From Neomegalonema sp. (lineage in GTDB: Bacteria > Pseudomonadota > Alphaproteobacteria > Rhodobacterales > Rhodobacteraceae), in contig JALEFY010000014.1 in NCBI GenBank assembly GCA_022760435.1, forward strand, positions 52,027 through 116,026: a stretch of DNA of 64,000 nt, in the 5' to 3' direction. Shown one piece after another: positions 16,143 through 25,428 of this stretch. The stretch's first letter is position 1. Each line of letters starts with the position of its first letter. Both the position numbers and the translations under genes were made by a program. The notes under the pieces were generated by a model. The model searched no databases. It saw only the letters and a program-made list of their open reading frames with translations, and was not told the origin of the DNA.

Positions 16143-17078
16143 ATGAGCCTGATCGACAAATCCACCGAACTCCTCGCCGCCCAGCGCAAGGGACGCGAGC
16201 AATCGGAACGCTTGCGGCGCAAGAAGGAGCTGCCCTTTGCCAGCGCGCCGATCGATGAGCCCGATCCCGAGACCGCGGATCAGACATCGATCGAGTTCCA
16301 GATCGATTTCAAGCGTCTGCGCAAATGGGGTTTCCTGACCCCCGAAACCCGCCGCTCGCGCACCGCTGAAGAGTTCCGTCTGATCAAGCGCCGACTGATC
16401 CAGCGCATGCAGCTCAATCAGATGCGCGAGGGCAATGGCCGCTTTCCCAAGGGCCGGGTCAGCGGCATCACCGCGGGCGCGCGGGGGCGCGAGCATGTGA
16501 TCCTTGTGACGAGTGCCAAGCCTGATGAGGGCAAGAGCTTCTTTGCGACCAATCTGGCTTTGTCGATCGTGCTCGATGAAGGGTTCAACGTCCTGCTCGG
16601 CGATGCGGATGTCATCCGCCCCTCGCTGGCCCAGATCCTTGGTTTCAAGGGCCGCCCGCCCGGCCTGACCGATCTGCTGCGCGATGGCGGCCCCTCGATG
16701 TTCGAGGTCATGCACCGCGAAGCCGATCTGCCGCTGTCCTTTCTGAGCGCGGGCACCTCTGTCTCCTCGGCAACCGATCTGTTTGGCGGTGTGAACATGG
16801 CGTCATTGGTGGATGATGTCGCCCAGCGCTACACCGACCGGGTCATCATCTTCGATGCGCCGCCGCTTCTGGCCAGCACCGAGCCGGTCGCCCTGGCTCA
16901 GCATGTTGGACAGATCGTGCTGGTCGTCGATGCAGAAAACACCCCGCGCTCGGCCGTCGAGGCCGCGCTCGACCTGCTGGAGCCAGAGGCGAAGGTCTCG
17001 CTGGTTCTCAATAACACAACCATGAAAAGCAAGCTGGAGCAGTTTGGGAGCTATTATGACCTCTACAATGCTCGTTAA
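16143..17078 (+). CDS. Tyrosine autokinase (BY-kinase), XrtA-associated type
   Basis: 311 residues from ATG 16143 with GAGAAAG upstream. The kinase core has Walker A SAKPDEGKSFFATN, Walker A' LLGDADVIRPS and Walker B VIIFDAPPLL, the three-motif set of bacterial tyrosine kinases. The C terminus carries a Tyr cluster (GSYYDLY), the usual autophosphorylation site. With the chain-length protein encoded just upstream it should form the phosphorylation-controlled pair that regulates export. An N-terminal ~100-residue extension is charged and unrecognised. The last 23 bp overlap the following outer-membrane protein gene. Confidence 0.9.
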   Translation: MSLIDKSTELLAAQRKGREQSERLRRKKELPFASAPIDEPDPETADQTSIEFQIDFKRLRKWGFLTPETRRSRTAEEFRLIKRRLIQRMQLNQMREGNGRFPKGRVSGITAGARGREHVILVTSAKPDEGKSFFATNLALSIVLDEGFNVLLGDADVIRPSLAQILGFKGRPPGLTDLLRDGGPSMFEVMHREADLPLSFLSAGTSVSSATDLFGGVNMASLVDDVAQRYTDRVIIFDAPPLLASTEPVALAQHVGQIVLVVDAENTPRSAVEAALDLLEPEAKVSLVLNNTTMKSKLEQFGSYYDLYNAR

Positions 17079-18759
17079 GGGCGGCGCGCTGCTGGCGGCG
17101 CTGCTGGCCTCCTCCTCGTCCGTCTGGGCCCAATCAACCGAGACGGTGCCGAGCTCCGCTGCCCCGCAAGAGCTGATCTTGCCGGGCTCGCAAGCCGCGC
17201 CGGAAGCTGCCTTGACAGCCGATCCGGGCCCAGGCGGCGGCACGATCGACCCGAATGCGATCTGGCTCGAACAGGCTGCGGTGCCGCAAACCGGCTCAGG
17301 GCCCGGCCGGGTCAACCCGCGCCCTTCGGTCGGGGTCGCGCCGCCGGGCGAGCAACGCAGCCGGATCGGGATCCATGGCACGCTCGGTAGCTGGAGCACC
17401 GAGGTCGTCCCCTATGCCGAGCAGACCTTCACCGCCTCCGACAATATCAAGCTCGCACCCAAGGGTGAGGAGCAGGAAGACCTGGTTTCCTCGACCACGC
17501 TTGGCGCCAATCTTGTCGCAGGCAACCAACGCTCGGCGATCCGCGCCGGGTATTCGGTGACCTATGACAAGTTCCTGGAGACCACCGAGGATGATGCGTT
17601 TCGCCAGGCGGGCTATCTGGGCCTGTCCGCGGAGCTGATCCGCGAATTGCTCTATCTGGAAGCGCGCGGCGCGATCACCGATGTCCTGACCTCGCAAGAA
17701 GATCGGTTCTCGGCCAACCCCACCGCAGGGCTAAGTGATCGCGAACGGGTCTATGAGGGCTCGATCAGCCCATCGCTGCACAATTCGATCGGCGGCTGGG
17801 CCGATACCGAAGTGCGCTACACCCTGTCGGGGCGGGCGTATGAAGATGACAGCGAGCCTGATGAGCTCACCCATCTGATCACCGCTCATGCGGTGACCCG
17901 CCGCTCCCTTCTGGACGGGCCGCGCCTTGGCACCCGCGCCGAATACGAAATCTATCGCTCGGAAGATCCGGACCGCAAGCGTGACCGTCTGACGGTGATG
18001 GGCGGCTCGGAGGTCCCGGTTTCGCCAGTCATGGCGCTCACCGGCACCATCGGCTTTGACGCTTACGATCCCGAATTCAATTTTGACCGCGATGTCGAAG
18101 GCGTGTTCGGCAATGTCGGCCTGCGCTATCAGCCGAGCGCTCGGCTGGCTGCGGCGATCTATGCGGGCTACCGCTATGGCGGGCTCGATTACGGGATGAA
18201 CGTCAACTACCGCCTGCGCCGCCAGGTTGTGGTCAGCGCCAGCGCGGGCCGCTCGCTCGAGATCGACAATGACGCAACCGCCTCTGCGGTGCGGGTGCCG
18301 ATCTCGGTGGTGAGCGGTGAAAGCGGCGGGACCGTTGTCACCGGCATCAGCCAGGACCTCAACAACGCGCTGGAAAGCAGCGCCATCGTCGACAATGCGA
18401 TCGTATCGCTGACCGCGGCAGGCAATCGCACCCGGTATCGCGGGGCAGTTTCGGCGCAGCGGCGCGAGTTCGAGCGCGGACGGGGCGAGGAGGTCATCAT
18501 CACCGCGGGGTCGGCGCTCGAATATGATCTGACCGATCGCTGGGCGCTGACCGGAGAACTGGCGATGCAGCATAGCGAAGAGGGCAGCACCGGTCAGGCG
18601 GACAGCGACACCGCCTCCGCTTCGCTCGGGGTGCTCTACAAGGTCTCGGAAGCGGCGAACCTGTTCGCCCGCTACACCTATGCGCGCCGTTTCTCCAGCG
18701 AGGCCGAGGATCGCTACACCGAGAATGCCGGGGCGCTCGGCTTGCGTGTGCGCTACTGA
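17056..18759 (+). CDS. Outer-membrane beta-barrel protein, PEP-CTERM/XrtA-associated type
   Basis: 567 residues with a signal peptide ending VWAQ. A Pro/Gly-rich linker is followed by a long series of amphipathic beta strands with aromatic caps, ending in the strand GALGLRVRY with an aromatic terminal residue, typical of outer-membrane barrels. Position and pattern fit the TIGR03016-type protein of XrtA clusters, which is thought to form the outer-membrane exit for the polymer. ATG 17056 is preferred; a TTG at 17044 would add four residues. The start lies inside the upstream kinase gene. Confidence 0.82.
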   Translation: MTSTMLVKGGALLAALLASSSSVWAQSTETVPSSAAPQELILPGSQAAPEAALTADPGPGGGTIDPNAIWLEQAAVPQTGSGPGRVNPRPSVGVAPPGEQRSRIGIHGTLGSWSTEVVPYAEQTFTASDNIKLAPKGEEQEDLVSSTTLGANLVAGNQRSAIRAGYSVTYDKFLETTEDDAFRQAGYLGLSAELIRELLYLEARGAITDVLTSQEDRFSANPTAGLSDRERVYEGSISPSLHNSIGGWADTEVRYTLSGRAYEDDSEPDELTHLITAHAVTRRSLLDGPRLGTRAEYEIYRSEDPDRKRDRLTVMGGSEVPVSPVMALTGTIGFDAYDPEFNFDRDVEGVFGNVGLRYQPSARLAAAIYAGYRYGGLDYGMNVNYRLRRQVVVSASAGRSLEIDNDATASAVRVPISVVSGESGGTVVTGISQDLNNALESSAIVDNAIVSLTAAGNRTRYRGAVSAQRREFERGRGEEVIITAGSALEYDLTDRWALTGELAMQHSEEGSTGQADSDTASASLGVLYKVSEAANLFARYTYARRFSSEAEDRYTENAGALGLRVRY

Positions 18760-18877
18760 TCAGGCGCTTGGGATACCCGCGCGCTTGGGAGTTTTACTGA
18801 ACGCCGGCGAGGTCGGCAAATCTCGCGATGACTTGAGACAACTGGACTTGAGAGATTCGGAGATTGGGAGAACAGGG

Positions 18878-20002
18878 ATGTACGAAGAGTTCTACGGCTT
18901 TACCGCCAGCCCGTTCCGGCTGACCCCGGACAGCCGCTTCTATTTCATCTCCGAAGGGCAGCGCAAGGCGATGTCCTATCTCCAATATGGCCTCTATCAG
19001 GGTGAGGGCTTCATCGTCATCACCGGCGCTGTCGGCATGGGCAAATCGATGCTGATCGGCGAGCTGTTCGCGCAGCTCGAGGGCGAGCAGATCATCGCCG
19101 CCCAGATCGGCACCACCCAGGTCGAGGCCGATGACGCCCTGCGCCTGATCTGCGACAGTTTCGGGGTCGAGCGCGAAAATGACGAGAAGGCGACGCTGCT
19201 CGGTGCGCTCGAACAATTCCTCATTACCCAGTACGAAGTCGGGCGCCGGGTACTGCTGGTGGTCGATGAGGCGCAGAACCTGCCGATGCGCACGCTCGAG
19301 GAGCTACGCATGCTCTCCAATTTTGCCATCGCTGGCCAGCCGCTGTTCCAGTGCTTCTTCGTCGGGCAGCCGCAGTTTCTGGCGACCCTCGCGCATCCCG
19401 ATCTTGCCCAGCTCCAGCAGCGGGTGATCGCTTCCTACAAGCTCGAAGCGCTGAGCGAGGAAGAGACCCGCGAGTATATCGAGCACCGGCTCACCGCCGT
19501 TGGCTGGCAGGGCGTGCCAGCGCTGGCCGATGACGTCTTCGCGAAAATCTATACCGAGACCAAGGGCGCGCCGCGCCGGATCAACACCCTGACCAACCGG
19601 GTCTTGCTGATGGCCGCGCTCGATGAGGCGATGGAGATCGACGGCTCGGTAGTCGATGGGGTGATCGAGGATCTGAAGGGCGAGGCGGTCTCGCCGATCA
19701 CCGATGCCAATGAGGGCTCGGGGATCTACGCCAATTACAGCGCCGCCGAAGCCGAAGCAGGCGGCACCATCCCGGCCTCGGCCACCTTGCGCCTGCGCGA
19801 GCTCTCGCGTGATTTCGCGCCGCATATGGCCACGCCAACCACCGAGAAGGTGATCAACGCGCTGACCGACCGGATCGAGCGCATGGAAGAGACGCTGCTC
19901 CAGCACGAGAATGCCCTGCGCGAATTGCTCGCCATCGCAATGGAGGAGCGCGGGATCCGCGATGAGGATACCGGCGACGAGGTCGGGCAGGCCGCCGAAT
20001 AG
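18878..20002 (+). CDS. XrtA-associated AAA ATPase (ExeA/GspA-like)
   Basis: 374 residues from ATG 18878 with an AGGG just upstream; the same frame stays open for 66 codons before it but looks non-coding. The N terminus MYEEFYGFTASPFRLTPDS is the hallmark of the secretion-type ATPase of PEP-CTERM/XrtA clusters. Walker A GAVGMGKSML lies near residue 50 and Walker B LLVVDEAQNL near 130, with the AAA_22 sensor region after it. The C-terminal ~70 residues form a helical tail. It probably energises or regulates envelope assembly of the polymer system. Confidence 0.9.
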   Translation: MYEEFYGFTASPFRLTPDSRFYFISEGQRKAMSYLQYGLYQGEGFIVITGAVGMGKSMLIGELFAQLEGEQIIAAQIGTTQVEADDALRLICDSFGVERENDEKATLLGALEQFLITQYEVGRRVLLVVDEAQNLPMRTLEELRMLSNFAIAGQPLFQCFFVGQPQFLATLAHPDLAQLQQRVIASYKLEALSEEETREYIEHRLTAVGWQGVPALADDVFAKIYTETKGAPRRINTLTNRVLLMAALDEAMEIDGSVVDGVIEDLKGEAVSPITDANEGSGIYANYSAAEAEAGGTIPASATLRLRELSRDFAPHMATPTTEKVINALTDRIERMEETLLQHENALRELLAIAMEERGIRDEDTGDEVGQAAE

Positions 20003-20024
20003 GGGCTCGCTGGGGGAGGCTAGG

Positions 20025-20918
20025 ATGGATGAAGCTGCGCAGCGCGCGCAAAACGCCACAAATCCCGCGCCCATCCGCGGCGCGATGAGCATTGATGTCG
20101 AGGACTATTACCACGTCTCCGGCTTTGAGGGCGTCGTGCAGCGCGCGGATTGGCCCAATTTCGAGAGCCGGGTTGCCCAGAGCACCAACCGCCTGCTTGA
20201 TCTGTTCGCCGCCAAGGGTGCCAAGGCGACCTTCTTCACCCTTGGGGTCGTCGCGCGTGACAATCCACAGATCGTGCGCCGGATCGTTGAGGACGGGCAC
20301 GAGCTGGCCTCGCACGGATGGGAGCATTGCCGGGTCTTTCACGAGAGCCGTCAAGAGTTCCGCGACGAGCTGCGCCGGACCAAGCATCTGCTCGAGGATC
20401 TGGGCGGGGTCGAGGTGAAGGGCTACCGCGCGCCTTCCTTCTCGATCACCGCTGCCACCCCTTGGGCCTTCGAGGAACTGGCCGCGACCGGGCACCGCTA
20501 TTCGTCCTCGGCCAATCCGATCACCGGCAACCGCTATGGCTGCCCCGAAGAGCCGCATACGCCCTGGCATGACGAGGCCAGCGGCATTTCCGAGATCCCG
20601 ATCACCACGCTGAAGATCCGCACGCTGTCGGGCAAGACCAAGCGGATCTCGGGCGGGGGCGGTGGCTATTTCCGGCTGCTGCCCGGCGCCCTGTTCCGCC
20701 GCGCCGCCGAGCAATCGGTTGCCGAGGGCACGCCGCCGAATTTCTACTTGCACCCTTGGGAAATTGATCCCGGCCAGCCCCGGATCAAGGGCATCCCCCT
20801 GCCCTCGCGGCTGCGCCACTATGCCAATCTTGCGCAGACCGAGGCGCGGTTGGCCCGTCACCTTCAGGCCTTCACTTGGGACAGGATGGACCGCGTCTAT
20901 GCAAATTGGATTGCTTGA
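20025..20918 (+). CDS. XrtA-system polysaccharide deacetylase
   Basis: 297 residues. A NodB-type deacetylase domain has the DxEDYYH motif (SIDVEDYYHVSGFEG), metal-binding HGWEH near residue 100 and the GYRAPSFSI motif near 130. The C-terminal DUF3473-like part ends with HPWEIDPGQPR. It should remove N-acetyl groups from the growing polymer, hinting at a hexosamine-containing glycan. ATG 20025 follows GGGGGAGG. The stop overlaps the next gene by 20 bp. Confidence 0.9.
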   Translation: MDEAAQRAQNATNPAPIRGAMSIDVEDYYHVSGFEGVVQRADWPNFESRVAQSTNRLLDLFAAKGAKATFFTLGVVARDNPQIVRRIVEDGHELASHGWEHCRVFHESRQEFRDELRRTKHLLEDLGGVEVKGYRAPSFSITAATPWAFEELAATGHRYSSSANPITGNRYGCPEEPHTPWHDEASGISEIPITTLKIRTLSGKTKRISGGGGGYFRLLPGALFRRAAEQSVAEGTPPNFYLHPWEIDPGQPRIKGIPLPSRLRHYANLAQTEARLARHLQAFTWDRMDRVYANWIA

Positions 20919-21999
20919 CACCCCGCCCCGTGCGCAAGAAGCGCCGATCAAGATCCGCGATCTCGGGGCGGCGGGGCCCGATGCGCGCGCCGCGTGGGAT
21001 GGCTATGTCGCCGCGCATAAGGATGCGAGCTTTTTCCATCGCAGCGGCTGGGCCGAGGCGATCAGCGCGCAGTTCGGCTATGACAGCTATTACCGCATGG
21101 CCTATCGCAGCGGCCCCGAGGGCGAGACGCTGGTGGGGGTGCTGCCTCTGCATCACGTCAAGACCACCCTGCTGGGCTCGGCCTTGGTATCGACCGCGTT
21201 CTATGTCTATGGCGGCATTCTGGCCAGCGATCCGGCAGCGAGCGCGGCATTGGCGGCTGATGCCGCTGATCTGGGCGCGCGGCTCAAGGTCCAGCATGTC
21301 GAGCTGCGCTCGATCGATGCGGCACTCGCGGATCCGGACTGGCCGGTAAAGGGCGATGTCTACGCCACCTTCCGCCGCGAGATGGCCCTCGACCCTGATG
21401 AACGGCTCAAGCAGATCCCGCGCAAGAAACGCGCTGACCTGCGCAAGGCGATCAAGGCTGCGCCGCTGACCGAAGTCGATGCGCCGGTCGAGGTGTTCCA
21501 CGACCTTTATGCACGCTCCTTGCGCGATCTTGGCACCCCGATCCATTCAATCCGCTGGTGGAAGCGCATCCTCGATACTTTCGGCGATGATGTGGAGATC
21601 TCGGCGATCCATGGCCCTTCCGGCCCGGTGACGGCGCTGCTGAGCTTTTATGATCGCGATGCGGTGCTGCCCTATTATGTCGGTGCGATCCCGCAAGCGC
21701 GGGCGGTGCATGCGTTTGATTATGTCTATTGGATGCAGATGGAACGGGCGGTGGCTCGCGGCAAATCGGTGTTCGATTTTGGCCGCTCCAAGCTCGGCAC
21801 CGGCGCTGCCGATTACAAGGGCTATTGGGGCTTTGAGCCCACCGCCTTGCAGTATCAGTACAAGCTGATCACCGCCGACGCGATGCCGAACGTCAATCCC
21901 AATAACCCCAAATACAAGCTTTTCGTCGATAACTGGAAGAAGCTGCCGCTTGGCATGGCCAACACCCTTGGCCCCTGGTTTGCCCGGCAGCTTGCCTAG
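20899..21999 (+). CDS. FemAB-like peptidyl/acyl transferase, XrtA-associated
   Basis: 366 residues with the duplicated GNAT fold of the FemAB/FemX superfamily: an N-terminal half with FFHRSGWAEAI and a C-terminal half with KSVFDFGRSKLGTGAADYKGYWGFE. FemAB enzymes transfer amino acids from charged tRNA to cell-wall precursors. In XrtA clusters the homologue probably aminoacylates or acylates the glycan, but this is not proven. Start ATG 20899 lies within the end of the deacetylase gene, indicating tight translational coupling. Confidence 0.88.
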   Translation: MQIGLLDTPPRAQEAPIKIRDLGAAGPDARAAWDGYVAAHKDASFFHRSGWAEAISAQFGYDSYYRMAYRSGPEGETLVGVLPLHHVKTTLLGSALVSTAFYVYGGILASDPAASAALAADAADLGARLKVQHVELRSIDAALADPDWPVKGDVYATFRREMALDPDERLKQIPRKKRADLRKAIKAAPLTEVDAPVEVFHDLYARSLRDLGTPIHSIRWWKRILDTFGDDVEISAIHGPSGPVTALLSFYDRDAVLPYYVGAIPQARAVHAFDYVYWMQMERAVARGKSVFDFGRSKLGTGAADYKGYWGFEPTALQYQYKLITADAMPNVNPNNPKYKLFVDNWKKLPLGMANTLGPWFARQLA

Positions 22000-22010
22000 G
22001 ACGCCTGATC

Positions 22011-23249
22011 ATGACCCGCACCTGCCTGTTCATCGCCCACCGCATTCCCTACCCGGCCGACAAGGGCGACAAACTGCGCGCGCTGGCCTGGCTGCGCCAT
22101 CTGGCCAAGACTTATCGGGTGACGCTGGTCGCCGGGGTCGATGATCGCGCAGACTGGGCCCATGGCCCGGCGCTGGCGGAGATTGTCGACAAGGTGCTGC
22201 TCGCCCCGGCGGGCGGGCTGAAGGGCAAGATCCGCGGCGGCATGCGGCTGATGAGCGGCAAGGATCTCTCGCGCGGCTATTTCCGCGATCCGGCTCTGGC
22301 CGGCAAGCTCGCCGACCTTCCCCGCTTTGATCTCGCCTTCGTCTATTCCTCGGGTGCCGCGGGCTATCTCGATGACCTCGCCCACCCGCCGAGCCGTCTG
22401 ATGATCGATTTCGTCGATGTCGATAGCGCCAAATGGGAACAGATGGCCGAAGAGGGGCGCGGCATCGGCGCGATGCTCAAGGGCTTTGAGGCGCGCGCGC
22501 TGGCCGAGGTCGAGACCGAGCTGGCACAGCGCGCCGATGCCTCGCTGCTCGCGACCGAGCCCGAGGCGCAATTGTTTCGCCAACGCACCGGCCTTTACAG
22601 CGGCATCCATGCGCTTGAGAACGGGGTGGATACCGCCTATTGGGCCGCCGGTCGCGCCTTGCCCTCGCCCTATGGCACCAAGCAGGGGCCGGTGATGATC
22701 CTGACCGGGGCCATGGATTACGCCCCCAATGTCGAGGGCGCGCAGTGGTTCGCCGAAGAGATCCTGCCGCGCATTCAAGCGAGCCATCCGGGCGCGCATT
22801 TCGTGATCGCCGGGGCGCGGCCCGCCGCGAGCCTGCTCAAGCTCGGCCAGCGCAGCGACATCACCGTCACCGGCCGGGTCGAGGACATGCGCCCCTGGCT
22901 CGCCCATGCCGATATCGCGGTTGCACCGCTGCGCCTGGCGCGCGGGGTGCAAAACAAGGTGCTCGAGGCGATGGCAGCGCAGGTGCCGGTGGTGGCGACA
23001 CGCGCCGCGCTCGAGGGGATCGACGCAAAGGCCGATGAACAGGCGCTGAGCGCCGAGACGCCGGAAAGCTTCGCCGCTCAGATCTGCCTTTTGCTCAGCG
23101 AGCCCGAAACCGCCGCCCGGCTCACGCAGGCAGCAAACCAACTCATGCTCGAGCGCTATGACTGGTCGGCCAAGACCGCGAGGCTCGATGCCCTGATCGC
23201 GGCGATGGATGATCCGGCCGCGCACCCGGCGCCGCTCGCTGCGCAGTAA
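22011..23249 (+). CDS. Glycosyltransferase, TIGR03087-type (XrtA system)
   Basis: 412 residues of GT-B fold. It begins CLFIAHRIPYPADKGDKLRA, a pattern shared by the PEP-CTERM/XrtA glycosyltransferases, and has the donor-domain segment IAVAPLRLARGVQNKVLEAMAAQVPVVATR. It is presumably a cytoplasmic sugar transferase acting on the lipid-linked repeat unit; the sugar is unknown. It lies 11 bp after the FemAB-like gene and 17 bp before the amidotransferase, leaving no space for an xrtA gene between them. Confidence 0.9.
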   Translation: MTRTCLFIAHRIPYPADKGDKLRALAWLRHLAKTYRVTLVAGVDDRADWAHGPALAEIVDKVLLAPAGGLKGKIRGGMRLMSGKDLSRGYFRDPALAGKLADLPRFDLAFVYSSGAAGYLDDLAHPPSRLMIDFVDVDSAKWEQMAEEGRGIGAMLKGFEARALAEVETELAQRADASLLATEPEAQLFRQRTGLYSGIHALENGVDTAYWAAGRALPSPYGTKQGPVMILTGAMDYAPNVEGAQWFAEEILPRIQASHPGAHFVIAGARPAASLLKLGQRSDITVTGRVEDMRPWLAHADIAVAPLRLARGVQNKVLEAMAAQVPVVATRAALEGIDAKADEQALSAETPESFAAQICLLLSEPETAARLTQAANQLMLERYDWSAKTARLDALIAAMDDPAAHPAPLAAQ

Positions 23250-23266
23250 CTCTTCAGGAGAACCTT

Positions 23267-25153
23267 ATGTGCGGCATCGCCGGATTGTTCGACCTGCATG
23301 GCGCACGAGAGATCGACCCGGCGCGCATCAAGGCAATGACCGATGCCATGGCCCAGCGTGGCCCCGATGGCGAGGGGCAATGGCGCGCGCCGGGCGTCGC
23401 GCTCGGCCATCGGCGCCTCGCGATCATCGATCCCGAAGGCGGGCAACAGCCGCTGATCAGCCCGGACGCGCGCACCGCCATCGCCTTTAACGGCATGATC
23501 TATAATTTCCGCGAATTGCGCCGCGAGCTTGAGGAAAGCGGCGTTGAGTTTCGCACCCGCTCGGATACCGAAGTGCTGCTGCATGGCTATCGCGCCTGGG
23601 GCAGCGATCTGGCGCAGAAGCTCGATGGGTTCTTTGCCGCTGCCATCTGGCATGAGGGCGCGCTGTTCCTGCTGCGCGATCGCTGGGGCAAGAAGCCATT
23701 GTTCATGGCGCAGACGGAAGATGGCATCCTCGCCTTTGCCTCGAGCTTACCCGCGCTTCTTGCGGGGCTTGGTACCACGCCCGCGATCCGCCTCGACGCG
23801 CTCACCGACTATTTGTGCTATGGCTATGTGCCGGGCGACAAATCGATCCGCGCCGGGGTGGAGAAATTCCCCCCCGCCCATAGCCAGCGCTTCAAACCGG
23901 GCGAGCCGAGCGCGCCGCAGCGCTATTGGCGCGCGCATGTCGATCCGGTTGATAGCGGCCAGAGCCTCGAGGATGCGAGCGCCGAGCTCGATGCGTTACT
24001 GCGCCGGGCGGTCGGAAAACGAATGATCTCGGATGTGCCGCTCGGCGCGTTTCTGTCCGGCGGGGTGGACAGTTCGGCCATCCTGGCCCTGATGAGCGAA
24101 ACGGGTGGCGGTACGCCGGTCAATGCCTGCACCATGGCCTTTCCCGGTTCCAGTGTCGATGAGACCCGCTGGGCAGCGATGGTGGCCGAGCGCTTTGGCG
24201 CGCGCCATCATATCGAGCCGGTCGATCCCGAAGCCATGGCGGATCTCGCCCCCATCGCCGCCGCCTATGGCGAACCCTTTGCCGATGCCTCCGCCTTGCC
24301 CATGCTGGCTCTTTCTCACCTCACCAAGCGCCATGTGACGGTTGCCCTGTCCGGCGATGGCGGCGATGAGCTGTTTGCTGGCTATCGCCGCTACCCGTTC
24401 CATCTGCGCGAGGAGAAGCTCAAGGGCGTGCTCCCCGATCTTGTGCGGCGCCACGGCATCGGGACCGCAGCGCAGCTTTATCCCAAAGCCGATTGGGCAC
24501 CGCGCTTCCTGCGCGCCAAGGCCACACTCGAATCGCTCGCCGCCGATCAGGCGGGCGGGCTGTTTCGCGCCACTCATATCGCGCCGTTCGAGCAAGTGCG
24601 CGGCTTGCTGAGTGCCGAGGCGCGGGCAGCTCTGGAGCACAAATTCCCCGCCTATCACCCTTCGGATATTCTGCGCAGCGCGCTTCAGGAGGCCGATACC
24701 GAAGATCCGCTCGCTCGCGCCCAATATGCCGATCTCGTCACCTGGCTGCCTGCGCGGATGCTGGTCAAGGTCGATGGCGCCACCATGGCCCATGGCGTCG
24801 AGGCGCGAAATCCGCTGCTCGATCTGGAAGTGGCGCAATGGGCAATGCGCTTGCCGACGCGGCTCAAGCTTGATGGCTTCTCCGGCAAGGTCGTGCTCAA
24901 GCGCGTGCTCGAGGCGCATGTGCCCACCGAGATCGTGCACCGCCCCAAACAGGGTTTTGTGGTGCCGATCGATCAATGGATGCGGACGCGCTTTCGGGAC
25001 CGGCTCACAGCAATCGGCCAAAGCGGCGCGCTGGCGCAAAGCGGGCTGTTCGACCCCGATGCGATCGCGAGCACAGTCAGCGCGCATCTGAGCGGCAAGA
25101 GCGATCACTCGCGGCTGCTCTGGGCGCTGTTGATCCTTGAGGCCTGTCTGTAG
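23267..25153 (+). CDS. XrtA-type asparagine synthase-like amidotransferase
   Basis: 628 residues. A class II glutamine amidotransferase domain begins with the catalytic Cys2 (MCGIAGLFD). The synthetase domain has the PPi loop LSGGVDSSAI near residue 262 and the SGDGGDELFAGY motif near 362. In exopolysaccharide clusters these enzymes are thought to amidate a uronic acid or a similar sugar carboxylate; free asparagine synthesis is the alternative. AGGAG lies upstream. This is the last gene of the contiguous polymer block. Confidence 0.92.
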   Translation: MCGIAGLFDLHGAREIDPARIKAMTDAMAQRGPDGEGQWRAPGVALGHRRLAIIDPEGGQQPLISPDARTAIAFNGMIYNFRELRRELEESGVEFRTRSDTEVLLHGYRAWGSDLAQKLDGFFAAAIWHEGALFLLRDRWGKKPLFMAQTEDGILAFASSLPALLAGLGTTPAIRLDALTDYLCYGYVPGDKSIRAGVEKFPPAHSQRFKPGEPSAPQRYWRAHVDPVDSGQSLEDASAELDALLRRAVGKRMISDVPLGAFLSGGVDSSAILALMSETGGGTPVNACTMAFPGSSVDETRWAAMVAERFGARHHIEPVDPEAMADLAPIAAAYGEPFADASALPMLALSHLTKRHVTVALSGDGGDELFAGYRRYPFHLREEKLKGVLPDLVRRHGIGTAAQLYPKADWAPRFLRAKATLESLAADQAGGLFRATHIAPFEQVRGLLSAEARAALEHKFPAYHPSDILRSALQEADTEDPLARAQYADLVTWLPARMLVKVDGATMAHGVEARNPLLDLEVAQWAMRLPTRLKLDGFSGKVVLKRVLEAHVPTEIVHRPKQGFVVPIDQWMRTRFRDRLTAIGQSGALAQSGLFDPDAIASTVSAHLSGKSDHSRLLWALLILEACL

Positions 25154-25231
25154 GCTCCCTCTGCGCCCCTGCCCCGCCTGACGCCTTCGACACAGATCGC
25201 CTCGCCAGCCGCCTCCACCCGACACCCTGTC

Positions 25232-25253
25232 ATCCTCGGGCTTGTCCCGAGGA
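25232..25253. repeat. Palindromic intergenic repeat (CCTCGGG-type)
   Basis: ATCCTCGGG-CTTGT-CCCGAGGAT is a perfect 9-bp hairpin with a 5-nt loop, 78 bp after the amidotransferase stop. The wider string (GTCATCCTCGGGCTTGTCCC) is of the kind dispersed in many alphaproteobacterial intergenic regions. It may act as a transcription end or mRNA-stabilising hairpin. No T-run follows. Confidence 0.7.
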
Positions 25254-25428
25254 TCCATCGTCCCACAAGCCCCCCCCACGCCGAACTGCTTCAACACAGT
25301 TGCCCCCGTGTCATAGAAGCGCGGGCGCACGCGACATGGCATGGCTGTGCCCTGCCCGGCTTGAGTTTCACCAAGGGGGCGGGTAACCGTCTGCGGACGT
25401 CCTTTCGTTTACGCTGACCGCGAGTGGC

